Shown here in pieces: positions 11,440-23,732 of a stretch of DNA of 64,000 nt. The notes beneath the pieces are model-generated. The model did not search any database. It was not told the DNA's origin and worked only from the letters and a program-made list of their open reading frames with translations. Position 1 is the stretch's first letter; every line of letters starts with the position of its first letter. The stretch covers positions 7,750,001 through 7,814,000 of the forward strand of contig OZ316894.1 of NCBI GenBank assembly GCA_973895155.1. Direction: 5' to 3'. This DNA comes from Marsupella aquatica. Its lineage: Eukaryota > Marchantiophyta. The position numbers and the translations under genes are program-made.

Positions 11440-14400
11440 TGTGAAGCAATTGCAAAACCTACAGCACGTCACAATGTCTAGAGAAACTTTCCAAATGAAT
11501 CACTTAAATGGTAACTGCGTCAGCTGGGTTGAGTTTACCGTCTATCTTGACTAGCTCAAACAAATTATCAGACACAGCCTACTTGATAAAATGGTACCTG
11601 ACGTCTATGTGCTTTACTCTACTGTCCATCACCTGGTTCATAGCAAGGTGGAGCGCACTCTAACTATCACAATGGAGCTTCACATTCCCCTATGACAATC
11701 CCATTTTAGTGATAAGTCTATCTAACCAAATTGTTTCCTTCACTGCTTTCGCTGCTTCTATAGTAGACTGAGCAATACACTTCTGCAAAGTAGACCTCCA
11801 ACTTATGCATCCACCGCCAAGTGTGAACACGTACCGTGTTGTTGATCTCCTTTGGTCCAGATCTTGTCCATAGTTAGAATCTACATAGCCAGTCAATGAT
11901 CTATAATTCTTTGCATTCGCATCAAATAAAAGACCATGATCCATGATACCCTTCAAGTACCTGATAATCCACTTCACTGCTTCCCAGTGTACCTTCCCTG
12001 GATTCGACATGTACCTGCTCACCTTGCCCATGGCCATGGCAAGATCAGGTCCCCGATCAGGTCTAGTGCAAGTCATCAAATACATGAGACTTCCCACTGT
12101 CTTATATATCATAAGGAATCTTTGACATCAGCCCTTCTCTGTCGCATCTGTGGAACAAAAAACTGATGATAATTTGAAGTGTGCAGCCAAAAGGGTACTT
12201 ACTGGCTTACTATCCCCCATGTTGAACCTAGCAATTACCTTCCTCGCATAACTGCTTTGTGTCAACCATAGCTTACCAACCTCCAAGTCCCTAGTGATCT
12301 CCATACCCAAAATCCTCTTAGCTGGCCCTAGGTCCTTCATCTTAAACTCTGCACTGGGCAGTGCCTAAAGCTTAACAATCTCAGACCTATCCTTAACCGC
12401 AATAAGCATGTCATCCACATAAAGTACTAAAACAATGAACCCAAAAACAACATTTTTCACCGGTTTCAAATATACACAAGGGTCAAATACACTCTTGTGA
12501 AAACCTTGTGACCAAATCCAATTATCAAACCACTTGTTCCACTATCTTGGGGACTGCTTCAACCCATACAAGGATTTAAGTAATTTGCAAACCAATTCCT
12601 CCTATCCTCTCTTCACAAAACCTAGCGACTATCTCATGAAGATCACCTCTTCCAAAGTGCTATAGAGGAAAGTTGTGACAACATCCATCTGATCTAGCAG
12701 CAGACCAAATATTACAACAAGCACACACAATAGCTGTATTGTTGAGTACTTAGCAACTGGTGAGAAGATCTCATTGTAATCCACATCTTTTTCATGTGTG
12801 AATCCCTTGGCTACCAACCTAGCCTTGTAGACTTTTGATCCACCTCCTGTTGAATTATCCTTTAGCTTATAAATCCATTTGTTGTCCTCTAGTGACTGCA
12901 TCTCCGTTTGTATTGTTGCAGTCCACTCCTGCTTCTCCTTTGAAGCACTTGCCTCATAAAATGAAGAAGGTTCCCATTCTTCCAAAATTAATGCATCCCC
13001 CTCATCATCAGCTGCAAAATTATCCTCTTGCAATTGAGATGAATCAACCCACTGTCCATACCTAGGAGGAGCGCATACAATGCGACCATATGTTCTTCTA
13101 GTTGATGACTTTGGTAGAATTGTGTCTACTGGTACAATTTGAAGCTCAACAGCATCAACAAACTCCTCTTGTTCCTCTGGCACAGGAACCAGCTTCATGC
13201 TTGGAGCACCTCCTTCTCTTCGATCATGCATTTCATGATCAATCTCTCCCTCAACGAGATCCGGGATATGAGATTTTCTTTTGTCAGTATGAGAGACCTG
13301 AGTATTCTCCCCATCCTTCAATAATCTGGATTCATTGAAGAAAACATCCCTACTAACAACAAACTTACAGGCAATAGGATCCCATAGCCTATAGGTCTTC
13401 ACACCACTCTAATACCCAAGAAAAATACATTTCTTGGATGTAAGATCCAATTTGGTCATATTCTGCTTTGGTGTGAGAGCATATGTATCATTTCCAAAAA
13501 CTACCAAGCCATGATAGTCTATTTGCCGCTTATAACGCATTTCAAATGGTGTTTTGAAATTGATTGCACTAGAAGGAGAAAAGTTTACCAAATAAGCTGT
13601 AGTATTAACAGCTTCTACCCAAAATTCCTATGGTAAACCTAATTGGCTCAGCATACTCCGTGACCGCTCCAGCAGTGTTTGATTGAGCCTCTCAACGACA
13701 CCATTCTGCTGTAGAGTATAAACTATGGTGAGATGGTAAGTTATCCCCTATTTTGCACAGTTATATTCAAATTCTATTGAAGTGTACTCTCTGCCATTGT
13801 CTGACCTTAGACTTTTTACCCTTGTATCCAAACACTTAACCGTGTTTCTTGTCTGATTCTCCACTTGGGCCTTCCACTTTGTCAAAATGGACAAGACATT
13901 AGACTTGTGCGTCATAAAATAAATCCATATAAATCTTGAGTAATCGTCAATAAATGATACATAGTACAATTTTCCAGAATGTGAGGGAGTTGGGGATGGT
14001 CCCCACACGTCACTATGTATGTACTCAAGAACCGCTTTGGAATGATGAGTTCTAACACTGAAAGCACGACGATGCTGCTTTCCAAAAATGCAATGCTCAC
14101 AGAAATCCAATTTACAAGATTGCAAATTAAAAATGAGCCCATTCTTTTGCAAGATAGCCAAACCCTTCTCACTCATTTGGCCTAGCCGTGAATGCCACAG
14201 TTGAGTCATTTCCTTGTGAGACTTGGTTACATTGGCCTCTCCACATATTGTATTGTCCTGCAACACATACAGATTCTTTTGTCTGCTCCCTTTCAAAATC
14301 ACTATCTCTCTCGACATGACTTGAAGTTCACCATCAATTACTCGCCATTGATGACCATTTGTATCCAACATACCGAGTGAAATCAAATTTTTACGCATGC

Positions 14401-15658
14401 TAGCTACAAACCTAACTTCGGACACTCTGCGCACAATGCCATCAAACATTGAATCTTTATAGACCCAATACCCTCAACTCGACATGAGTGATCATTTCCC
14501 ATCAAAACTGAACCGTTTGACACAAAATAAGAATTAAAATACTTGCAAATGTAACAAATGTGAAAGGAGCAAGCGCAATCAAGAATTTGTCCTCCTAGAT
14601 GATGTGCATAGGGCATAATCCTGGCTTCATAAAACATACTCATCATTGAGTAAATGAACTTCTTCATCAGCACTAGCCACATTGGCTGATGAAGATTCAA
14701 CTGCCTTACCCTTACAATCCCTCTTAACGTGACCAACCTTATAACACTTCCAGCAGACTACTAGCTTTCTCTTCGGAGACTTCCCCCTTGAAGCAAATCT
14801 TGTCCTAGATTTACTTTGTTCCTTGCCATTCGTGAGCTACTCGGGACGCCGTTGTGACCTCCCACAATTCACATTCAAGGCAACACCAGATAATGATGCT
14901 ATCTGGGCTTGACCCAATTTCTTTTATGCATCATCTGACAGCAAAGAGCTTACCACCTCATCGTATGAAATAAACTTCAGGTCTCTATACAAGAGAACCT
15001 GTTTCAAACCCTGATAAGATGGGGGTAAGGAGCTGAGAAGAAGCAAGGCCTTGTCCTCTTCTTCAAGGCTCTTATCGAGATTAGATAAATCAATAGCTAG
15101 GCTGTCAAATTCATCCAAGTGATCCTAGAGCTTGTTCCCCTCTTTGAGCCTAAGGCTCATCAAGAGAGACTTCTTGTACAATTGGTCTGATGCATCCTCC
15201 CGATAGTACTTCTCCCTTAGGGCTTTGAATAGAGATGCACAATCTTCGTAGTCATCCAACTTTTTGATGATATGCGACTTCAGATAAAGCATCATCGCAT
15301 TCATTGCAATTATTTGTTCCTGCCTTCACCTCTTTAGTGAAATCTCCTCCTCATCATCGTACATCCCTCGCGTAGAGAGAAGATGATCTAGGCCCATAGC
15401 ACAAAGAACTTCTTTCACTTATTTCTTCCAAAACAAGTAGTCCGTACGCCCATCATACTTGTCTACCTCAAACTTGACACCTCCAAACCTGGATACCATC
15501 TCTTTTCCTTTCACAACCCCCTCTACTTGCTGCACCGGTGATCATACCGATGTCACCGGTATGATCACCGGTGACATCGGTATGATCACCTCAAACCATC
15601 GTGGTGATCTTTGTGCTTCAAGCTCCACGTCTTTGAAAATCTCCTCCGAATCACTCAT
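11440..15658 (-). pseudogene. Copia gag-pol polyprotein relic (copia family 1, left copy)
   Basis: Read 15658 downwards. Gag starts with ATG at 15658 (MSDSEEIFKDVELEA) and has a complete CCHC knuckle CWKCYKVGHVKRDC near 14755-14714. The protease site reads ILDCACSFHI near 14590 where a D-S/T-G triad is expected. GAG-pre-integrase and integrase follow (WHSRLGQMSEKG; IDDYSRF; RSDNGREY), then reverse transcriptase with YVDD at 12421-12410, and RNase H with GYVDSNYGQDLDQRRSTT and ISWRS near 11800. Several frameshifts and stops split it, for example around 13740, 13400, 12620 and 12340, so no polyprotein can be made. Confidence 0.9.
15537..15590. repeat. Near-perfect palindrome inside the gag relic (24-bp arms, 6-bp spacer)
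   Basis: Arms 15537-15560 and 15567-15590 are exact reverse complements, built from the words accggt, gatcat and gatgtc. The related gag at 55890-55920 has only a short version of this CACCGGT motif, so the palindrome grew within this copy or lineage. Confidence 0.9.
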
Positions 15659-16743
15659 GTGAGAATGCAAAAAAAATTGAAATTTTCTCAACTTCTTAAA
15701 AAAACTCAAAACTTATCACTGCCGCCTAGCTCACAAGCCTAGCTCTCCAATGCTGAAAACCATAATCAAAACCGAACTTCGACGTAAAACTTATTCACTT
15801 TTTGGTTGAGGTGAGTAAAACTTGGAATTCTCCCCCGTTTTGATCACCTCGGGGAATAACCAAAATGTGAACTAGTACCCGACGTTGGAAATGCAATTTG
15901 ATTGATGCACCAGTGGCCAACTCCAATGGCTACCTCCTTGCCGAAGATGAACAAAAACAATTACCAAGAGAGAGAGAGCCATAAATGGAGTATTTTTTGA
16001 ACAAAAAATTGGCCAGTAAGAAATCCAAAAATGCTTGTGGAAATCAAACCAAAAGAGCTTGCACCTTGTAACGTTTGGATTATGGTGAGGAATCAAAAGC
16101 CAATGCCGATGAGTTGGAATGATTTGCGCACCCGCACCGTTTGTTGGTCAATCAATGGCAAAAGTTCAGAACTCCTTCCTCCCATGGGCAAAAACATCAA
16201 TCTTGCACTCAAAAGGATCATCTCTTCCTGATCTCTCCGTTCAGACCAAGCACTTCACGTCTCTCCCTCTGAGTTAAGCGCAATGACGAGAAACCCCGCT
16301 CAGGCAAAACAAGACTCCATACTCGGTCAGAAAATCAGAATGTTTCTTTTGCTCGTTGCGACGCACTCGTTACACACTCGACAAAAAACCATCTACCAAA
16401 ACAATCTACAAGCAAAGCTACAACATGCAACACCTCATGCACCACAAGGCTCACACCGTCAAAAAAATGAACTCTGGTCCCTCCTTCAAAAAACCGTCGA
16501 ACACGAATGTTGCCAACTTTCTTCACAAAATCCAGAACAACAAAAACTTAGATCTCTCCGCACCACAAACTCCATTCAACAATTTCATTGCACCGTTAGA
16601 AAGCCCTTGCCCCGATCTATCCGTTGAGCCCATAAACTCTAAGTTCCACACGACGAAAGTCTGGAAAATCCACCGACACTCAACGCTGGAAAAAACCGTC
16701 ACAAAAATCTTGTCACGAACAATGTCACCTCCTAGGCATGCAT

Positions 16744-16755
16744 GCTCTGATACCA
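16744..16755 (-). other. Primer-binding site for initiator methionine tRNA
   Basis: The minus strand reads TGGTATCAGAGC just inside the 5-prime LTR (LTR edge at 16758). This is the common plant copia primer-binding site, complementary to the 3-prime end of tRNA-iMet. Confidence 0.9.
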
Positions 16756-16757
16756 AT

Positions 16758-17099
16758 TGTTGAGCATAGACGACAATCGCAACGATAAGCACATGACACA
16801 TCCAACAATCAAGTAGGTTATACAAGAGATACGTGGTTCACCTCCTCGAGGCTACGTCCACGGGATTACACAAGAAAGCTTTACTGAACTCTAACTTGTT
16901 AGCTATACCAAGTCTCCATAGTGTAAGCTCTCCTCATCTCTCAAGTGGCCCCATAACAATGAGCCTAAGTTTTACTTATCCAAGCAAACACCGCTTGGCA
17001 TATAGTGTACATCCTAGTTAACCTAACCACAATTTTGACTATGGTTAGACTAACTATGGTTACATGTCGTAACCCTAGACCTCAAGTAAATACCTAACA
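16758..17099 (-). repeat. 5-prime LTR of copia family 1 (left copy)
   Basis: 342 bp, matched along its length to 10565-10907. The flanking tctta completes the target-site duplication. Confidence 0.9.
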
Positions 17100-17110
17100 T
17101 CTTACCCTTA

Positions 17111-17263
17111 CAATAGGGTGTCTCAAAACTTGAACTTTGCGGAAAAAGTGACGACCAAAACTACCAGTTTTGTTCACGGGTCAGGAGTGTGCAAACACAC
17201 ATTTTTGTGTCCAACACTAACGACAACCAGAGACAGAAAGGGGAGATTTGAGACACCCCATTG
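17111..17263. mobile_element. Tc1/mariner-like MITE, 153 bp
   Basis: Terminal inverted repeats CAATAGGGTGTCTCAAA and, reversed, CAATGGGGTGTCTCAAA are flanked by TA on both sides (17109-17110 and 17264-17265). Size, TIR and TA flanks fit a Stowaway or mariner-type MITE. The interior has a second imperfect fold (acaaaaatgtgtgtttgcac). Confidence 0.75.
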
Positions 17264-17359
17264 TAGGGGTGTGGCTGGGAATCCTGGGACAAAGGTAACT
17301 AGGAATTTCAAGAAAACCAATTTTAAAATTACCGGCCCTGTACCTCCTCTGCCAATGGG
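17259..17359 (+). repeat. 101-bp block duplicated exactly at 20033-20133 (copy 1)
   Basis: The block begins with the last five bases of the MITE (cattg), crosses its TA flank and continues to gccaatggg. I compared it base by base with 20033-20133 and found no difference. Confidence 0.9.
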
Positions 17360-18912
17360 GCACCCCCAGCTGCTGGTGTCCGGTAGTCTCTCACCGGGAG
17401 AGTGGCCTGAGCCGATCAGATACTGCTTTGATGCGGTGGGGCCCTCATCAAACTCCCGGTTGCTTGAGTATAGGAGCAGAAGAGCAGGTACAATGTCGTT
17501 CAATTTTTGACTTGTAACAAAGGACAATTGAAAGCAAAAATGGGATGACCAAGAACCTAACAATCATAATGTGTCTCACATAGGCATACTTCTGTTTCCG
17601 GTGTGAGCAAGAGCATTGTTGGCCTGTTCATGCCAGGCATGACCCAAATCCGTACTAATGGTCCATCTCTCGATTATGTCTACATACATTTGTGACTCCG
17701 ACTATAACTCATTTTTCCTAAAACCTAGCCCAAGGTGTTTTTGGGGTTTGAGATGCATCACAACCTGAAATCCTCATTTAACTCACTATCATTGGATTTT
17801 TTGAATTTGGCCATTCTTCTGAAGGGTGCAGACAATTTTTGAAGACTGACGCATTTGTGCAGGATGATTTTTGTTGCGATGTCGGTGCACTGACCACCCG
17901 AGTAAGTGGTGCTAGCGGTTATTGGGAGCTGCAGATTTATGACCTGTTTCCCCATCCATAGCAGTCTAGTCACATAAAATTTCCACGGAACAGCTGGTTT
18001 AAGACGCCACAATAAACACTTCACCGGCTGATGAGATTCATTCTCTTCTCTACAAGCACTTCTATTACAACTCAGATCACACTAAGACCTAGAAATTCTT
18101 GAACAAAACATATGCTCGTTAGTATAATTATGTGATTGTGTTGTATGAGAAATGGTACTATATATGCCATAGTGCCACCTGATTTTGTGCAAATTTTTTT
18201 TCTTTCAAAAAAGCTAATCATACTTTTAAATATTGTTTGAGTGACCCAAAGAGAAAGTAAAGCCGACCAATGGGTTTGATGTGAAGCCCACATGGATTTC
18301 CAAAGCTGGGATGGACTGACTCAGAACATCAAAATCTGCTTGGATAGCACTCTTTACTGTTTTGATTCATATGTGACCTGAAAACAAGCTCTTGACCATT
18401 TGCAACTGGTTTCCATTAATATGCGCGGTGGTAAGTTGTGGCTCTTACAAACTACTCAGGGTGTCATTCTTAAAAGTGAAACGTCCTTTCTGAAAGTGGT
18501 CAGTTGGTGCTCGTGCCCAAGTACTCAGGTCGTTCTCCACAAAAGTGAAATGTCCATTGGCGGTTAGTTTATAATATTTGACCATCATTCATCGGTAATG
18601 GAGCAAATGGTTTCAGACAAAATGAAAATTTGTTAGGTAATAGATTGGACATCAAAGCTGATCGAAACATAGATCCAAAGGTTGTTTAAACAGATGCACA
18701 AGTTTGTTGAGAACTAGCATTTCACAGTTGGTCAAGACACCTGGAAAAACTACTCCGGGCGTCCTTCTCAAAAATGGAGCATCCTTCTAAAGATAGCCCA
18801 ACAATGTGGATTCTGCTTGTAAAGTGAAGAAGTGTGTGCCATAGTACATGGGGTTGGGCAAAACAAACCCCTCGGTCTATCTCGGCTTAACTTTTGAGCC
18901 AAAGAACAAAAC
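17360..18912. other. Non-coding stretch with a weak three-unit repeat
   Basis: No gene is recognised. The phrase actcaggg...aaaagtgaaacgtcc occurs in three diverged forms near 18457, 18520 and 18755, suggesting an old tandem repeat. Otherwise featureless. Confidence 0.4.
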
Positions 18913-19197
18913 CTTGGGGGTTTCACTTCCACAAAAATGGCACATCATGTGCGATGAAGTATGGGGACATTTTATTGGTTTGAAAGGAAGCCTTAAATTT
19001 TTTTTGAGAAGAACAATAGGGTCTTTTAAATCCAATTTTGAGACTTATAAGAACATTAGGGTCCTTATAACCAAAACTTTGGAATATTCTAACTTTATGG
19101 AGGTTGAAAAATAACATTTTTTCTTATATTTTAGGGGGTCCGAGGCCTAAAAACATCGCAGGTGATGGGGAGGCATCCATATAATGAGACCCCCGAG
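18913..19197. mobile_element. hAT-like non-autonomous element, copy B
   Basis: It begins CTTGGGGGTTTCAC and ends GAGACCCCCGAG, with the exact 8-bp duplication aacaaaac at 18905-18912 and 19198-19205. The sub-terminal ACATCATGTGCGA block matches copies A and C. The AT-rich interior differs, so it is a distinct subfamily. Confidence 0.85.
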
Positions 19198-19383
19198 AAC
19201 AAAACAATCAATCAATGGACGTATAGTGTGAAATCTTCGAAAATCATCTTTTTAAGTTGAAAATTAAAAAATATGATTTAAATAAAGAGTGAATAGAAAA
19301 CAAATAAAGAGGCAATGAGTGGAAACCCTCATTAGCTAATTGATGTTTTAGAAGATGAAAAGTAAGAAAGAATGACTTAGAGA

Positions 19384-19905
19384 GTGAAATTATTATGAAA
19401 CTACTATATGGTGAATCCATCTTTTAGATTTTGTCTTATTCATATTTTGTGTTCAATATTTGAATTTTAATGTGCCTTAACAAGGTGAATCATTTGTATT
19501 AATTTGATTTTGAATTAATTTTTAGACCCCTTTTAATTTTAGTGAATTTAGAGTATTTTGAATATATTTGGCTCCCCTCCTAAATGTTTAATTTTTCCTT
19601 TTCAATCATTCCTTAACTTTTTTCTCATGAGAGTGACACAAATGAATTTGAACAATGTGCACATCTTGTGTATTAAGTTCCTACTCATGGTTTCCTTTGC
19701 AAAATTTATGGTTTTAATTGAGTTGATTGTCCCTACCTAGAAGCAAGTGCAAATCTTTACTGTATGTGCACAATTCTTTAGTACCTTTGTACTTTCTTGG
19801 TTATAATGTGCTTTTTTGGCATGTGAAAGGTGTCACTCAATCTTTGATATCACTTACTCTTAATTAACAGATATTAATTTATTGGCATATAGTTTACTAA
19901 ATATC
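19384..19905 (+). repeat. Dispersed AT-rich repeat (family R1), copy 1
   Basis: Runs from gaaactactatatggtgaatcc to taacagatattaatttattggc. The same order of sequence recurs at about 31855-32315 and 32362-32880 and, inverted and partial, at about 34456-34640. No coding capacity and no terminal repeats were identified, so the class is unknown. Confidence 0.75.
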
Positions 19906-19928
19906 TTTATTATTTTCTAAATAGTTAT

Positions 19929-20024
19929 ATCTTTATTATTTTCTAAACTAAATGAATATGTCTCAATTGAAATCTAAATAAATTAGATTACCAAAATTTA
20001 TTAGTATTTTTAAATTATTAATAT
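19929..20024 (+). repeat. 96-bp inverted repeat, left arm
   Basis: This stretch is the exact reverse complement of 23637-23732 by direct comparison. Similarity stops sharply on both sides. It is very AT-rich, but the match is too long and complex to be low-complexity chance. Confidence 0.9.
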
Positions 20025-20032
20025 AATAAAAT

Positions 20033-20133
20033 CATTGTAGGGGTGTGGCTGGGAATCCTGGGACAAAGGTAACTAGGAATTTCAAGAAAACCAATTTTAA
20101 AATTACCGGCCCTGTACCTCCTCTGCCAATGGG
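20033..20133 (+). repeat. 101-bp block duplicated exactly from 17259-17359 (copy 2)
   Basis: Identical to 17259-17359, in the same orientation, 2774 bp away. It starts eight bases after the left inverted-repeat arm and is embedded in AT-rich sequence unlike that around the first copy, so this looks like the recipient site. Confidence 0.9.
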
Positions 20134-22249
20134 ACTTTTATCATAAAATAAGTCAAATGAATTACATATCACTACAAGACAAAAATAGAGGCATGTTCAA
20201 GGATGAACATGCTATATAAAGGAATGAAATGGTAATGAATGCAAATCTATATTAAATGAAAAAAGAGAAAAGAATAAGACCACTTTATTAGCAAAAGCCA
20301 TCTCAAACTTAGAGTACCAATTGATGCAAGTTTTTCTTGCATTATTGATAACACAACTTTAGCCATCTATAAAGATTTCTTTTTACAGCCACCGGTCCTG
20401 CAAAGATTGGAGAAGAAACTCTCTTGCATTGTGTAAATCTTCTTCACCCTCACAAGAAACACCTCATTTGGAAACTAAGATGCTCAAAAGGACTCATCAA
20501 ATAAAGTTTTAATATATTGATAGGTTTATTGATAAGCCAACATTCCATGGCATAACAACTAGGGGCCTCCACAAAATATATGATTTGACGGTCTTTGTCA
20601 TATTTTGCTCTACCTAGGACAACCCCCCAATGGAAGTGTGCTTCAATGGTTAGAGTATGAGTCATTTAATTTGAAGATTTGTAAAAAATGTGTCCGTAAA
20701 GTCTCAAAAGATAAAATCAAGATGAATGAAGATTGCAAAAAATAACATTGGTTCACTGAGCTTACACAAAACTTTCAAGAGCTTCTAGAGTGTGTAGTCA
20801 AATGGCAGTACAGTAAGATACCTGAGCACTTATAGAGTACTTTGTGGTACCTCAAACAAGATTGACAACTCATGTTTGGCAAGTTCATCTTGTGTTCCCC
20901 ATTTGTGCAGTTACAGGACACAACTTTAATGACCAAATTGTTTTGTGCAAGGTTATCACATTAATTTTAAACTCCAAAGTACTGATTTGTGAACTAGTGT
21001 ATATCACAAAAATCATTTCAGAGTCATTTTAATGATTCTTGAAAACATGATAAATTATTGTAAATTTTTTCACCTACTTTATGTCCTTTCTATAACTCAG
21101 TCAATAATGTTCACTTAAATATTGGATATATAATTATAGTGATGTACATGATATCAATGACTTTTTAAAAAATAAATAAAATGATAAATAAAAAATGATA
21201 AAAAATGAAAATTTTCTTGTAATAGTTTACATTCTTTTGAAAGTGACTATATATATATATTCAATGTTTGTCAATTTCATATATGTTTCTACATATTATC
21301 CATCTGGATGTCAAGTATATATACAACCCACCTTAATTGTGATGTGGAGAGAGGAGTCTGTTTTATTTTGCAAAAGTTAATCTTCTAAAGAACATGATTC
21401 GTCAAGGTACCAAAGAACTCATCTGGACTCTGTTGGTGATTTATAGATGACTATTTTAAAGTTTCCTTTCGTGTTGATGAGTAAGTTTGGCATTTTTCTT
21501 CCTATCGCACAAGATTTTTGCATTTATTTAGAGGGCACTCGTTGCAACTTCAAAGAGCAATGAATAGACCACTCTATCTCTACTTCAAGGTGGTGGGTTG
21601 AATGACTATGGTCCTTGTCAAGTGATTTTTCTCCACGTGTATGTCTTAATACACCATTACAAGCAAAATTGAGCGGTGCAAACAATTCAAAATCTTGACA
21701 AAGTCAATGTGTGTCATTAATAATTCAATACACTACTTAAAAATAATATCAAAGATATAAGTCTAAGTTATGAGCTACATTATCTCCCAAATGTATTGGG
21801 GACCTTATGTATCTAATCCTTCACATTTATGGTTATAAGTTGCATTATTAACTTCTATAATAAACAGTTGCGCCTTTTTATAGCGTGGTCGTCATTTGAA
21901 TTTGAAGGGCACAAAAATTAAAGAAGCTAACCAAGAGAAGGAATAAACTAAAATTTTATTATATTTGATGTAAAGTAAAGAGTGACACGTTTTCCAAGCA
22001 ATAAATAGAGGGGAATGCCAGGAATGACAATGCACAATAATGAGTACTTTATGGACCATCTATGTACTTTATGTACCATTTAAGTATAGTTCTATACGCC
22101 ATGATAATCTATGTCATAAGATTGATTACAAATATTACATACTGTAATAAAAAATATCAAAACCAAAAAATAGTACAAAAGAGGTAAAAGAGGGGGGGGG
22201 GAGTAAAAAATGAAAAATACAAAAACAAAAATAAATTTTAGCTGATAAT
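20134..22249. other. AT-rich non-coding stretch between inverted repeats
   Basis: No gene is recognised; stops are dense in all frames. Contains short AT microsatellites (for example near 21250) and a G-run near 22192. Confidence 0.5.
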
Positions 22250-23210
22250 ACGTTGTGGCTGTTGTTACTCATTTTTTACCCCATGACATCTTTTACTAGA
22301 TAACAAATTTTGGGTAATTATATCTTTTATTAGTTAGACATATTTTGGGCAATGATATTTTTTATTTAATGACATCTTTTGAGCAAGAAATTTATTGGCA
22401 TTTTTTGCACATCTTTTCCTTAACAATATCTCATGCAATGACAAGTTTTACTTCACAACATCTATGACTGATGACATTTTTTTACTTGACGACATCTTTG
22501 GAGTCACAACATTTTTTTACTTGACTACATCTTTTACTTCATGACATATGTTTTACTTCACAACAACTTTGGCAACACAATTTCTTTTTACTTGATGATA
22601 TCTTTGACATAACAACATCTTTGGCTCCCGACATCTTTTTACTTGGCAATAATATCTTTCACATAATGACATCTTTTTACTTGACAATATGTTTTTACTC
22701 CATGACATCTTTGGAGACACGACTCCTTTTTTTCTGAACAACATCTTTTTACTCCACGGGTTTTTTTAACGCCATCTTTTTACTTTGCATCATCTTTGGC
22801 GACACAAAATCTTTTTACTTCACGACATCTTTGGCAACTCGGTTTTTTTTAACGACATCTTTTGTGCAACGCACGGGTTTTCTTCACAACATCTTGGGCA
22901 ACACTACATTTTTTCTTAAGAACACCTTGGGCGACACAATATTTTTTTTCTCAATGATGTCTTGGGCAACACGATATTTTTTTTCAACGACATATTGGCC
23001 GACACAATATCTTTTTCCTCAAGGACATCTTGGCCGACACGACATCCTTTTCTCAACAACTTCCAGGCAGACACGACATCTTTTTTCTCAGCGACATCTT
23101 GGCCAACACAACATCTTTTTTCTCAATGATCTCTTGGCCGACACAACATCTTTTTTCTCAACCAAATCTTGGCCGACACGACATCTTTTGTGCAACGCAC
23201 GTGCATTGAG
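22250..23210. repeat. Degenerate minisatellite built on cgacatctttttact / ttggccgacac units
   Basis: Roughly 30-40 bp units with core gacatctttt recur for about 950 bp, loosely at first (22260-22800) and more regularly towards 23200 as cttggccgacacgacatcttttttctcaac. The 127-codon open frame here (22831-23214) is a product of the repeat. The word ttttgtgcaacgcacg occurs twice, at about 22862 and 23187. Confidence 0.85.
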
Positions 23211-23214
23211 CTAG
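23187..23214 (+). other. Possible Helitron-type 3-prime terminus (hairpin plus CTAG)
   Basis: The minisatellite ends tgtgcaacgcacgtgcattg then agCTAG|t. Short GC-rich hairpins followed within about ten bases by CTRR, next to a host T, mark Helitron ends, and gtgcaacgcacg is a frequent terminal motif of plant Helitrons. The matching TC 5-prime end was not found. Confidence 0.4.
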
Positions 23215-23636
23215 TAGTCTATAATTATATCTTAGAAATCTTATGGACTTAACTATATTCATATATTTTAAGTATTTTTATATATATATACACACATCTG
23301 AGAAAAACATTAGTTAATTCATTTTACATAGTATTATGTGTTTTTATGCATGTATATTGGATTTATCTATTATATTTAATTTAAAAGTTAAAAAAAATTA
23401 TTTCATTTATTAATTTAAATGTTTTTCATATGAAATCAAAATATTAAATGAAATAATTTTTTTATGATTTTCATATATATAACATAAATATTTCATATTT
23501 TTTCTGATATTAAATTTAAATAAATATATATATTAATTATATATCATATTAATTAAAATATTTCTTTAATATATATAATTTAAAATTTTTATTTTAATTT
23601 ATTTTATTTGAAAGATAAAAATATATTAAAAATTCA

Positions 23637-23732
23637 ATATTAATAATTTAAAAATACTAATAAATTTTGGTAATCTAATTTATTTAGATTTCAATTGAGA
23701 CATATTCATTTAGTTTAGAAAATAATAAAGAT
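23637..23732 (-). repeat. 96-bp inverted repeat, right arm
   Basis: Exact reverse complement of 19929-20024. After the arm the base composition changes from very AT-rich to balanced, so it also marks a domain edge. Confidence 0.9.

Larger units (their letters stand above)
10565..17099 (-). mobile_element. Ty1/copia LTR retrotransposon, copia family 1, full-length copy (minus strand)
   Basis: LTRs at 10565-10907 and 16758-17099 both begin TGTTGAGCAT and end CCTAACA on the plus strand, and both flanks carry tctta (10560-10564 and 17100-17104), a 5-bp target-site duplication. In element orientation the 5-prime LTR is the right one, followed by a primer-binding site and gag-pol on the minus strand. 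By eye the two LTRs differ at roughly 8% of positions, so it is not young. The polyprotein is broken by several stops and frameshifts. A hAT-like element (11058-11384) sits between the RNase H end and the polypurine tract. Confidence 0.95.

Noticed and set aside
22250-23210. Regular repeats that could suggest a CRISPR array
   Set aside because: Units are degenerate and contiguous, without conserved direct repeats or unique spacers, in eukaryotic DNA.
22831-23214. 127-codon open frame on the plus strand
   Set aside because: It is a translation of the minisatellite units; the protein repeats with the DNA period and has no domain.
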